A stretch of DNA of 23,559 nt, taken from positions 1 through 23,559 of the forward strand of contig JBKCVM010000144.1 of the NCBI GenBank assembly GCA_046317855.1, written 5' to 3'. The position numbers were made by a program, and so were the translations under genes. Below the pieces are notes generated by a model. That model was not told the origin of the DNA and searched no databases. It saw only the letters and a list, made by a program, of their open reading frames with translations. How positions within the stretch are numbered: position 1 is the first letter of the stretch; every line of letters starts with the position of its first letter. Of this stretch, positions 7,005-14,204 are shown one piece after another. This stretch comes from CAIOHW01 sp046317855 (GTDB lineage: Bacteria > Bdellovibrionota > UBA1018).

Positions 7005-7607
7005 ATGAACCCTAGCCTTGGCGCTCCGGCCCTCAGTCACTTTCTCCTCGGAAAAACACGTATCATCGCGGCCTGGATCTTTGGATTCGTCCTGATCCTC
7101 ACTGCGCGCAACTACCCAAACATTCCGGGCATTGCGCTCTGCTTTCTTGGAGCGAGCTTACGGTACTGGGCCAGCGGCTTTTTACGGAAGGACTCCCGCC
7201 CCGCAGTGGGAGGCCCCTACGCCTGGGTCCGCAACCCTCTCTATTTGGGCACTTATCTCATGGCCGTGGGTGCCACTCTTTCAATCGAAAACTGGCCCCT
7301 CATGGTTTCAGTCACCGTGCTCTTTGCCGTGACCTACCACTTTGTCATTCTCGAAGAAGAAACCAAGCTCCAAAAAATCTTTGGCGCCCCTTACTTGTCC
7401 TATTGCGAAGCAGTGCCACGGTTCTTTCCGCGACCCTGGCCTGCCTCGCGGTCGGAGCTTGAGACCATCAACCCGGAGCCCTCGCACCACCGTTTTTCTA
7501 GAGATCTTGCCCTTCGCAATAAAGCGTTCGAAGCTTACGCCACTTTTGCAGTGATTGTTGCCGGAATTTCAGCAATCGCCTGGGTGTGGAAGACATGGCT
7601 GGCCTAA
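7005..7607 (+). CDS. Isoprenylcysteine/phospholipid-type membrane methyltransferase family protein
   Basis: This 200-residue protein has about five hydrophobic segments. The family core is clear: GGPYAWVRNPLYLG (about residues 68-81), corresponding to the GPY..vRHPlY motif that binds S-adenosylmethionine, then a membrane hairpin, EEETKLQKIFG, and a C-terminal VPRFFPRPW. This matches the ICMT/PEMT superfamily of integral membrane S-adenosylmethionine methyltransferases. The family's usual RHP is RNP here. The bacterial substrate is unknown and could be a lipid or quinone-like molecule. Its 3' end overlaps the next gene by 13-22 bases, pointing to coupled translation. Confidence 0.72.
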   Translation: MNPSLGAPALSHFLLGKTRIIAAWIFGFVLILTARNYPNIPGIALCFLGASLRYWASGFLRKDSRPAVGGPYAWVRNPLYLGTYLMAVGATLSIENWPLMVSVTVLFAVTYHFVILEEETKLQKIFGAPYLSYCEAVPRFFPRPWPASRSELETINPEPSHHRFSRDLALRNKAFEAYATFAVIVAGISAIAWVWKTWLA

Positions 7608-8617
7608 GTGCAGGCCTCAAGGCTCACCCAAAACTGAACACCAAGCGCCGCAACCCTTCTCGCTTACTCTGGGGCGTTTGCTTTTTTCTCTCTTTTTTAA
7701 CCAGCTGCACTCGCTGCGGACCCACTCACTCCGATCCCCGTGGAGCAAACGGCCGTGGGAGCACTTCATTTACTGTCGGAAAGGCTCTGTTTTCATTTAA
7801 GTACCCGGAGGTCAACGAGCTTTCGATTTCAAGCCAAGATCCATCGACTGGATCGCGCTTCAGCGCCCATTTTAGGCGTCAAAACGAAAAATGGTTGATT
7901 CAATCCGGCCCAGAAGGCTCTGAGCTTCTCGACCGAAACGCCAACACTTCGTTCATCAATCATCTCTTGGACACGCTCTCAACTCTGCGCATGAGTAAAC
8001 CTGTAGAAGCGGAGAACTTGCCCCGCGCAGAATTCCTTTCACGCCTCGGGCTCACGCCGCCCTCTCATTGGCTTCGGTGGGGCACGGCCAACCAGTCTTT
8101 TGAGTTGCAGCTAGGCTCACGCGCGGATGCCTTTGGGTCTCATGCCTCCGCCCAGGGACAAACCTTCTTGGTCGAAGGGGCAGCTCTCAAAATGCTGGAG
8201 TATGTCACGGACTTTAGAAAACTTCGTCACTCCAAACTGATGCTCAAGACCATTGACGAAGTGGACCGAGTCGAAATCCGCTGGCAGACCTCGCCACCTC
8301 AGCTCCTCAGGGCTGAACGGGACTCTGGACACTGGGTGGGGCGTTTGCCCCGCAGGGTTGCCCCCGGAGTCCTCGCTCCTAAAATTCAATCGGCCATTGA
8401 ATCGCTGCCTCAACTGGAGATTGCTGAGTTTGATCTCCCAGCCAGCGCCTTTAAAAAAGCGTGGCTCTCCATCTCTTGGATGGATCGCCATGACGCTCAG
8501 GTCCTGATTGAAATTGACACGGATTTGCTAGCCCGAGCAAGCGATCGTCCAGGATCGACCTTTAGGCTCCACGAGTCGGCGCGCGCTCTTCTTGTTGCTG
8601 CACGCTTTGGGGGCTAG
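7586..8617 (+). CDS. DUF4340-like lipoprotein
   Basis: The GTG at 7586 gives 343 residues; an in-frame ATG at 7595 is equally possible and removes three residues. An unusually long basic N-region (KRRNPSR) leads to a hydrophobic core and a lipobox-like LTSC, with the lipidated Cys at about 41. The body follows the DUF4340 pattern: a basic/aromatic 'EKWLIQSGPEG' strand, a helix with FINHLLDTLSTLRM, then LGLTPPSHW, a strand with an LGSRAD motif, FLVEG, and FRKLRHSKLM before a second related half. DUF4340 proteins often accompany ABC-type gliding or export genes, but none is present here. It is likely lipid-anchored and periplasm-facing. The 18 bases between its stop and the convergent HAD gene contain no hairpin. 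Confidence 0.6.
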   Translation: MEDMAGLSAGLKAHPKLNTKRRNPSRLLWGVCFFLSFLTSCTRCGPTHSDPRGANGRGSTSFTVGKALFSFKYPEVNELSISSQDPSTGSRFSAHFRRQNEKWLIQSGPEGSELLDRNANTSFINHLLDTLSTLRMSKPVEAENLPRAEFLSRLGLTPPSHWLRWGTANQSFELQLGSRADAFGSHASAQGQTFLVEGAALKMLEYVTDFRKLRHSKLMLKTIDEVDRVEIRWQTSPPQLLRAERDSGHWVGRLPRRVAPGVLAPKIQSAIESLPQLEIAEFDLPASAFKKAWLSISWMDRHDAQVLIEIDTDLLARASDRPGSTFRLHESARALLVAARFGG

Positions 8618-8635
8618 ACTCACCCACTTGCCAAG

Positions 8636-9319
8636 CTACTCCTCTGAACTCAAACGAGACGCGGCGGTCAGTTTACGGATATACGCCTCATCCACTCCAT
8701 TCCAGTTCTCGATCAAGTGATGCGCTCGCAAAAGCCAAGGTGAATCCTCGGGCACGGAACGGCAGTGCGTGACCGCCACGACCCGCGCCCCGGCGGCAAG
8801 GCCCGAGGCCATTCCTGGCTCCGAGTCTTCAAAGACCAACACTTCACCTGCATGATAACCCAGCCGCTTTAAGGCCAGAAGATAACCATCCGGCTCGGGC
8901 TTGCTCCTCGGGTAATCTTCAGCTCCAAGAACAAGCGAGACCTCACGACGAACTCCCAGCCCCTGAAGGGCCTGCTCGATTTCGTCACGATAGGAGCCAG
9001 AAACTACTGCAATCGTAAAATCCTTGGAGAGTCTCCTCACTGCTTCAGCAGCTCCCGGAACCTCGGCAACCTCAGTCGATAGCTTCAGACGATAAAGCTG
9101 GAGCACCTCTTCTAAAAGCTCCTGACGACCGATGGTGGCTGGCAGCCGATGATCCAAGATTTTGAGCGCCGCCTGCCAAGTCCGACCAATCACTGCATCC
9201 GCTTGCTCTAATTCTAGACGGTGGCCATACCGCGCCAGCACTTCTGAAAGCGCCCGGGCTGCCACAGGCTCTGAGTGGATGAGGGTTCCGTCCAAATCAA
9301 GGAGTAAGCCACGAATCAT
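8636..9319 (-). CDS. HAD-superfamily phosphatase, beta-phosphoglucomutase-like
   Basis: This 227-residue protein has every HAD motif in order: DLDGTL with nucleophile D8 and acid/base D10 (motif I), VVSGS with S107 (motif II), RSKPEPDGY with K140 (motif III), and VFEDSEPGM with E164/D165 (motif IV). The helical cap between residues ~15 and 85 marks subfamily I, as in beta-phosphoglucomutase, phosphoglycolate phosphatase and sugar-phosphate phosphatases. It is a cytosolic, Mg-dependent enzyme. The exact substrate cannot be read from sequence. It is divergent from the CBS gene across 68 bp and convergent with the DUF4340-like gene. GTGAGG just upstream of the ATG may serve as ribosome-binding site. 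Confidence 0.85.
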   Translation of the reverse strand: MIRGLLLDLDGTLIHSEPVAARALSEVLARYGHRLELEQADAVIGRTWQAALKILDHRLPATIGRQELLEEVLQLYRLKLSTEVAEVPGAAEAVRRLSKDFTIAVVSGSYRDEIEQALQGLGVRREVSLVLGAEDYPRSKPEPDGYLLALKRLGYHAGEVLVFEDSEPGMASGLAAGARVVAVTHCRSVPEDSPWLLRAHHLIENWNGVDEAYIRKLTAASRLSSEE

Positions 9320-9387
9320 AGCCTCACCCTACTGGCGCATGGGTTGCAGCTCCAGCTCAAAGATAAAACGATCAAAGGAGTCCCCTC

Positions 9388-9837
9388 ATGCTCAAAGAAG
9401 TGATTCGTACTGGCGCCCACACCGTCGACCATCAAACCCTAGTCAAAGACGTTGCGCGTCTCATGAAAGAAAAAGACATCGGCTGCGTGCTGGTTCAAAA
9501 TCCGCAAAAGGTCCCAGTGGGGATCATTACTGACCGAGACCTTGTCCTACGGTGCCTGGCCAACGGCATCTCGCCCGAGAAGGCTCGCGCCCAAGAAGTC
9601 ATGACTGCTGCAATCCGCACGGTTCGCGAGGATTCAGGCATCTTCGAATGCATCCGAATGATGCACGATGCACGGGTTCGCAGGCTTCCTGTCGTAGATT
9701 CGAGTGGAAAAGTGGTGGGAATGATCTCGTTTGGTGACCTGCTCGGCATTCTCAGCAAAGAGCTCGGCTCACTTGTTGAAAACTGCACGCATCCACTGGA
9801 TGAACAAAAAGCAGCCAAAAAAGGCCTTGCAGCGTAA
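9388..9837 (+). CDS. Two-CBS-domain protein
   Basis: This 149-residue protein consists almost entirely of a CBS pair (Bateman module). The first repeat, about residues 10-65, ends in VGIITDRDLVLRCL. The second, about 73-130, ends in VGMISFGDLLGIL. The ITDRD Thr/Asp pair is the ribose-contacting motif known from adenosine-nucleotide-binding CBS domains. There is no attached catalytic or channel domain, so it is probably a free regulatory or energy-sensing subunit. AAAGGAG at 9374-9380, seven bases before the ATG, supports this start. No regulatory partner is obvious among the neighbours, and it is separated from the HU gene by 135 bp. Confidence 0.85.
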   Translation: MLKEVIRTGAHTVDHQTLVKDVARLMKEKDIGCVLVQNPQKVPVGIITDRDLVLRCLANGISPEKARAQEVMTAAIRTVREDSGIFECIRMMHDARVRRLPVVDSSGKVVGMISFGDLLGILSKELGSLVENCTHPLDEQKAAKKGLAA

Positions 9838-9921
9838 ATAGCGCAGAGCTCCGCAGCACGAGAGAAAAGCAGAACACCATTTCTCAAAATCAAAAAAAGC
9901 GCATTTTTTTGCGATTTGTTG

Positions 9922-9950
9922 TTGCGGTAACAAAATTTGGCCTCTACAAA
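9922..9950 (+). promoter_or_regulatory. Candidate promoter of the HU-family gene
   Basis: TTGCGG (9922-9927), 17 bases and TACAAA (9945-9950) give a possible sigma-70 promoter with a leader of about 15 bases. An inverted repeat, TTGTT (9919-9923)/AACAA (9929-9933), overlaps the -35 region and could be an operator. The rest of 9838-9972 is A/T-rich with no gene seen. Confidence 0.35.
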
Positions 9951-9957
9951 TTTTTGT

Positions 9958-9964
9958 CAGGAGA
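9958..9964 (+). promoter_or_regulatory. Shine-Dalgarno deciding the HU-family start
   Basis: CAGGAGA lies eight bases before the ATG at 9973. The frame is open further upstream to a TTG at 9937, but that start has no such site and would add a non-homologous N-terminus. Confidence 0.75.
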
Positions 9965-9972
9965 CCAAAAAC

Positions 9973-10326
9973 ATGGCTAAGAAAAAGCAGAAGTTCTCGT
10001 TCATCAATGAACTCCACGCACACGTCCTCAAGACCGCAAGCGTCACCCGCAAGGGTGAAATTCGCATCAAGCGTTCTGACCTCAAGAACGCTCTTGAGAC
10101 TTGCCTCAACAACGGCGCTAAGGCTGCCGCTGGCGGCGAGCGCGTTCGTTTTCCTGTGATCGGCACGCTGATCCGCAAGGAAGTGAAGGCTCGCAAGGCC
10201 GGAAAGGGCGTCAACCCCTTTACCGGTGAACCCATGGAGATCAAGGCCCGTCCGGCTACCAAGAAGCCCCGCTGGTCCTTTCCCCGCAACCTCAAGGAAA
10301 CCTTTGCCAACAAGAAGTTCTGGTAA
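9973..10326 (+). CDS. HU/IHF-family nucleoid DNA-binding protein
   Basis: This is a 117-residue basic protein with N-terminal helices (residues ~8-53), then the strand/arm region RVRFPVIGTL (58-66) and NPFTGEP (81-87), the equivalent of the NPQTG tip of the HU arm whose proline intercalates into DNA. A basic C-terminal helix follows. It is longer than a 90-residue HU because of a Lys-rich N-terminus, a Gly/Ala linker and the tail FANKKFW. The likely role is DNA bending and nucleoid packing, as homodimer or with another HU. Codon use is strikingly uniform (AAG, CTC, CGC, GTC), unlike the mixed usage of its neighbours, which fits very high expression. It has its own candidate promoter and two consecutive terminators. 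Confidence 0.85.
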   Translation: MAKKKQKFSFINELHAHVLKTASVTRKGEIRIKRSDLKNALETCLNNGAKAAAGGERVRFPVIGTLIRKEVKARKAGKGVNPFTGEPMEIKARPATKKPRWSFPRNLKETFANKKFW

Positions 10327-10333
10327 GGTGAGG

Positions 10334-10354
10334 AGCGGTTTTTAGCCGCTTTTT
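10334..10354 (+). terminator. First terminator after the HU-family gene
   Basis: AGCGG (10334-10338) pairs with CCGCT (10346-10350) around a seven-base T-rich loop and runs into TTTTT. It is short but has the U-tract of an intrinsic terminator, seven bases after the HU stop. Confidence 0.65.
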
Positions 10355-10358
10355 AGTA

Positions 10359-10392
10359 ACAACGGCGCTTCCCTCTGGGGAGGCGCCGTTGT
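10359..10392 (+). terminator. Second, strong hairpin between HU and fumarylacetoacetase genes
   Basis: ACAACGGCGC (10359-10368) pairs perfectly with GCGCCGTTGT (10383-10392). The stem is prolonged inward by TTCCC/GGGAG-type pairs to about 15 pairs with a four-base loop. Only a short T-rich stretch follows. It ends 13 bases before the next start codon, so it may be a terminator, an attenuator, or a leader hairpin of the following operon. Confidence 0.7.
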
Positions 10393-10405
10393 AGTTTCTG
10401 GATCC

Positions 10406-11344
10406 ATGAAATGGATCACTTTTCTTGCCCCAAACGAAAAAAAACCCCTCATTGGTTGGCTCAACGCCGCTGCCGACACAGTTCACCATCACACTGCGCT
10501 TCCGCGCACGATGAACGAGCTGATTGAAGCGGGCCTCGAAAAAGCTCTCTCCTTCAATTCAGCCACTCCGGACCGCTCCTGGCCTCTGAGTGAGGTGAGG
10601 CTTCTCTCCCCTATTCCTCGCCCCATCTCGATGCGCGATGGCTACGCCTTTAGGCAGCATGTCGAGTCAGCCCGACGTAACCGCGGCCTCCCTATGATCG
10701 AAGAGTTCGATCAATTTCCTGTTTTCTATTTTACCAATCACCTTGCAGTCACAGGCCCAGGTGAAGTGCCGGTACAAAAAAAGGCACAGGACAAGCTCGA
10801 TTTTGAACTCGAGGTGGCTATCGTCGTCGGAAAGAAAGGCCGCAACATTCCTGCCTCAAAAGCAGACGAACATATTTTTGGCTACATGATCATGAACGAC
10901 TGGTCCGCGCGCACTCTCCAGATGGATGAGATGAAACTCTCGCTCGGGCCAGCCAAAGGAAAAGATTTTGCTACTTCACTTGGGCCTTGGCTCGTCACCC
11001 GTGATGAACTGGCTCCGGCTTCAATTTCAGGGGCAAGCGGCGAGCGCCACAACCTCAAGATGCGCTGCTACGTCAACGGCAAGCAAGTTTCGTTCGGCAA
11101 CCTCAAGGACATGACCTGGAGCTTTGCCCAGATCCTTGAGCGCGCAAGCTATGGAGTGGAGCTTCAGCCCGGTGAAGTCATTGGTTCAGGAACCGTGGGC
11201 ACGGGATGCTTCTTGGAACTCAACGGCTCTAAGATCACAGACAACCAGTGGCTTAAGCCAGGCGATAAGGTGGTCTTGGATGTTGAAGGACTCGGAAAGC
11301 TCGAAAATACAATCGTCGACGCGCCTGAGTCCTACCAGCAATGA
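10406..11344 (+). CDS. Fumarylacetoacetate hydrolase family protein, probable fumarylacetoacetase
   Basis: This 312-residue protein is of the shorter bacterial FAH type. The active site known from mouse FAH can be traced in order. RDGYAFRQH gives D78 and H85 at the same seven-residue spacing as the metal Asp and catalytic His. DFELE gives metal ligands E134 and E136. MNDWSARTLQ gives metal ligand D165 plus R169 and Q172. GKDFATS gives K186, and GSGTVGTG gives T263. It would hydrolyse fumarylacetoacetate to fumarate and acetoacetate, the last step of tyrosine/homogentisate degradation, in the cytosol. The next gene encodes the isomerase of the preceding step, overlapping by ATGA, which strongly supports the assignment. 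Homogentisate dioxygenase and 4-hydroxyphenylpyruvate dioxygenase genes are not in the window. There is no clear Shine-Dalgarno. Confidence 0.82.
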   Translation: MKWITFLAPNEKKPLIGWLNAAADTVHHHTALPRTMNELIEAGLEKALSFNSATPDRSWPLSEVRLLSPIPRPISMRDGYAFRQHVESARRNRGLPMIEEFDQFPVFYFTNHLAVTGPGEVPVQKKAQDKLDFELEVAIVVGKKGRNIPASKADEHIFGYMIMNDWSARTLQMDEMKLSLGPAKGKDFATSLGPWLVTRDELAPASISGASGERHNLKMRCYVNGKQVSFGNLKDMTWSFAQILERASYGVELQPGEVIGSGTVGTGCFLELNGSKITDNQWLKPGDKVVLDVEGLGKLENTIVDAPESYQQ

Positions 11345-11958
11345 AACTCTATCATTATTGGCGGTCCTCAAGCTCATGGCGCGTGCGTTGGGCCATGGAC
11401 TACAAGAAGATCCCCTGCAGCTTGGTTCCAGTCAGCTTGCTTGACGGTGAATCAGAATCAGAAACTCACGTCGCCAGAAACCCCATGGGGTACGTGCCCG
11501 TGCTCGAAACCCCGCAGGGCTTTCTGACCCAGAGCTCGGCCATTGTTGCGTGGCTTGAAGAAACCCACCCTAAACCTTCGCTGCTTTGGGGCGATTCGTG
11601 GAATCGTGCGCGCATCCGGCAACTCGGAGCGATCATTACCGAAGACACCCAGCCCGTGCAGAATCTGCCCGTTCTCCAGCTGCACTCAGCCGATACGGCT
11701 GAACAAAAAAAGTGGGCACAGCACTTTATTCGAAAAGGACTAGGAGCTTTTGAAACCCTTGCCACTCAGACCGCCGGCAAGTTCTCGGTCGGGGACGAGC
11801 TTTCCTGGGCTGATCTCTGTCTGATGCCCCAGCTTTACAATGCCGCACGGTTTGAAATTGCAGCTTCTGAGTTTCCGCTCCTCTCTCAAATTGGCTCTGA
11901 ATGCGAGAGACTTGAAAGCTACCAATCGTCGCATCCGAGCCGCACCGAGCCCAAATGA
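11341..11958 (+). CDS. maiA: Maleylacetoacetate isomerase (zeta-class glutathione transferase)
   Basis: This 205-residue protein has an N-terminal thioredoxin-like GST domain and a C-terminal helical domain. Zeta-class signatures are SSSSWRVRW (9-17), equivalent to the SSCSxRVR glutathione-activating motif; NPMGYVPVLE; the TQSSAIVAWLEE segment; DTQPVQNL near residue 102; and GDELSWADLCLMPQLYNAARF near 147-167. It would isomerise maleylacetoacetate to fumarylacetoacetate with glutathione, directly feeding the preceding gene's enzyme. The conserved Cys of SSCS is Ser11 here; in the family the first serine of the motif is regarded as more important than the Cys. Start and stop overlap both neighbours by ATGA, so it is translationally coupled on both sides. 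Confidence 0.9.
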   Translation: MKLYHYWRSSSSWRVRWAMDYKKIPCSLVPVSLLDGESESETHVARNPMGYVPVLETPQGFLTQSSAIVAWLEETHPKPSLLWGDSWNRARIRQLGAIITEDTQPVQNLPVLQLHSADTAEQKKWAQHFIRKGLGAFETLATQTAGKFSVGDELSWADLCLMPQLYNAARFEIAASEFPLLSQIGSECERLESYQSSHPSRTEPK

Positions 11959-14204
11959 AAGTTCGCATCGGGGGAATGCACTGCGCTTCGTGCGTCTCGC
12001 GAGTCGAGAAAGCACTCCTTTCTGTTGCTGAAGTCAGACGTGCTGAAATCCAGCTCCTGAGCGGAACGGGGATTCTGGAGACGGACCCCGAGTTCGAAAA
12101 GAATCCCGACTGGGCCCGACTTGCGGCTGCCTTGAAATCGGGTGGCTATTCCATCGAACCCATCGATCCCGCCTTAGCGGCCCCAAACCCAAAAAAAGGC
12201 CCAAAAGGAGAGTCAACCTGGGACTCCAAGCCTTTTCCAGCAATCGCAAGCTTGCTTTTAGGCACAGGGCTGATGCTGACCATGGCCCTCTTTCCGCGCG
12301 CCGAGCTGAACTACTGGCTTGGGCTTGCCGTCGCACTCCCGGTTCAAATTTTCTGGGGCCGCCCGTTTTTATCCGCAATTCTCCGATTTTTTACGAGCCT
12401 CAGGGCTTGGCAACAGAGCACAATGGAAAGCCTCGTCGGAATCGGCACGACCGCATCCCTTGCGCTTTCCATTGCTCAACCTCACCATCCCTATTTTGAA
12501 GTGAGTGTCTTTCTGATTGGCTTCGTGCGGCTTGGAAAATGGCTTGAACTGAGAGCAAAAACTCGAACGGGCGATGCCGTTCGATCGCTCCTTCATCTCA
12601 ACCCTCCCATGGCTCTGCTCGTTTCAAGAACGGGTCAGAGTCCGGACCCAGCAACCCCGGTCACGGTGAGCGCCTCGAGCCTGAGGGTCGGCGATCACGT
12701 GAGGATCCTTGCAGGAGAACGCATTCCTGCAGACGGACAAGTGCTTTCAGGTCACTCGACGGTGGATGAATCCTGGCTTACGGGAGAGAGTCTTCCAGTT
12801 GAAAAGGCAATTGGCATGAGTGTGCTGGCCGGAAGCAAAAATGGCCTCGGCACTCTTGAGCTCAGAGTGACCTCAACCCCGGGACAGAGCCTTCTTGCCC
12901 GGATCATCGAACGCGTTGAACGCGCACAGATGAGCCGTGCCCCTATTCAACGATTGGCCGACTCACTCTCAGCTCGCTTTGTGCCCGCGGTTCTGGGAGT
13001 CGCCCTCTTGACCTGGATTGCGTGGCTCTTACTTGGCGGGTCTTTGGGACAGGCCACCCTTCACGCAGTTTCGGTGCTTGTCATCGCCTGCCCGTGTGCG
13101 CTTGGACTTGCCACACCTGCTGCATTGGTGGTGGGCCTTGGCCGCGCCAGTCAAAAGCAAGTGCTCTTTAAAAACGGCGCCGCTCTTGAGACTCTAGCCC
13201 GGGCGCGCACTCTCATTTTTGATAAAACCGGAACTCTCACTGAAGGCCGAGCCAGGCTTTCGGCCTTTTTGTCTCTTGACTCTTGCTCTTCTGAATCAAG
13301 AAAGTCTGCCTCAGAATGGTTGGCAGTTGCTGCATCGGCCGAGCAGGGATCTGAACATGTGCTAGCGCGTGCCCTGATTGAGGCAGCTCACGCTCAGAAT
13401 CTCACTTTGAGCCGGCCCGATCGATTCGAAGTTCTTCCAGGTCAGGGGGTTCGCGCCTCGATGGACGGAAAATTTATCCTCATCGGAACAGCCCGATTGC
13501 TTGCAGAACAGGGAATGTCCTTGTCTGCACAAGCAACGGACTGGATCGACGCCCGCTCTCGCGAAGGCGCAACCTGCATTGTTCTTGCTCAAGACTTTCA
13601 ACCGAGAGCGGTCTTTGCCTTCAGTGATTCGATTCGACCCGATGCGCCTGAGCTCATCGCCTGGCTCCGCAGGCAAGGAGTGGGTTTAAGGCTAGTTTCG
13701 GGAGACCGGGCCGCGACTGCACTTTCACTGGGACAGAAGCTTGGGTTTCAACCCTCAGAAATCGAATCAGAGATCCTGCCTCACCAAAAAGAGGCGTACT
13801 TGACTGTGCTCAATCAAACCATTGGGCCTGTGGCGATGATCGGAGACGGAATCAACGATGCGCCTGCTCTTGCGCGCGCTCCGGTTTCAGTCAGCTTACT
13901 TGGGTCTTCAGAAGCAGCACTTGACTCTGCCCAGGTCATCCTCATGTCGGGCAGGATTTCAGACCTGAAGACGGCAATTCTGACGTCCCGCTCAACACTC
14001 CGAACGATTCGACAGAACCTCTCGGCCTCAGCGCTCTACAATATCCTGGGTATTCCGATTGCGGCCGGAGTTTTTGAGTCTACCCTCGGAATAGGCCTCA
14101 CCCCTGAGCTTGCAGGCGCTGCAATGGCCGTCAGCAGCGTGAGCGTGGTCCTCAATAGCCTACGCCTGAGCAGGCTCCCTCCTGACCGACTGGCTTTCAA
14201 ATGA
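11955..14204 (+). CDS. copA: Copper-type P1B ATPase (CopA-like)
   Basis: This 749-residue ATPase has one N-terminal heavy-metal-associated domain (GMHCASC, C10/C13) followed by about eight membrane segments. Visible motifs are the actuator TGES (276-279), the transmembrane metal site CPC (379-381), phosphorylated Asp in DKTGT (423-427), GDGIND (630-635), and YN (695-696) and MAVSS (724-728) in the last two membrane helices. The CPC, YN and MxxSS combination is the signature of Cu(I) transport, so it should export copper from the cytosol using ATP. The nucleotide-domain motif normally SEHP reads SEHV here (H468, V469). The gene is joined to maiA and to the methyltransferase gene by ATGA overlaps. 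No copper regulator or chaperone gene is adjacent. Confidence 0.9.
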   Translation: MKVRIGGMHCASCVSRVEKALLSVAEVRRAEIQLLSGTGILETDPEFEKNPDWARLAAALKSGGYSIEPIDPALAAPNPKKGPKGESTWDSKPFPAIASLLLGTGLMLTMALFPRAELNYWLGLAVALPVQIFWGRPFLSAILRFFTSLRAWQQSTMESLVGIGTTASLALSIAQPHHPYFEVSVFLIGFVRLGKWLELRAKTRTGDAVRSLLHLNPPMALLVSRTGQSPDPATPVTVSASSLRVGDHVRILAGERIPADGQVLSGHSTVDESWLTGESLPVEKAIGMSVLAGSKNGLGTLELRVTSTPGQSLLARIIERVERAQMSRAPIQRLADSLSARFVPAVLGVALLTWIAWLLLGGSLGQATLHAVSVLVIACPCALGLATPAALVVGLGRASQKQVLFKNGAALETLARARTLIFDKTGTLTEGRARLSAFLSLDSCSSESRKSASEWLAVAASAEQGSEHVLARALIEAAHAQNLTLSRPDRFEVLPGQGVRASMDGKFILIGTARLLAEQGMSLSAQATDWIDARSREGATCIVLAQDFQPRAVFAFSDSIRPDAPELIAWLRRQGVGLRLVSGDRAATALSLGQKLGFQPSEIESEILPHQKEAYLTVLNQTIGPVAMIGDGINDAPALARAPVSVSLLGSSEAALDSAQVILMSGRISDLKTAILTSRSTLRTIRQNLSASALYNILGIPIAAGVFESTLGIGLTPELAGAAMAVSSVSVVLNSLRLSRLPPDRLAFK

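Noticed and set aside
9885..9910. A/T hairpin of seven A and seven T around GCGCA downstream of the CBS gene
   Set aside because: The stem has only A-T pairs and would be unstable. I do not call it a terminator.
9937..9972. Upstream TTG extension of the HU-family gene
   Set aside because: The extension lies over the candidate promoter and Shine-Dalgarno, and family similarity begins only after the ATG at 9973.
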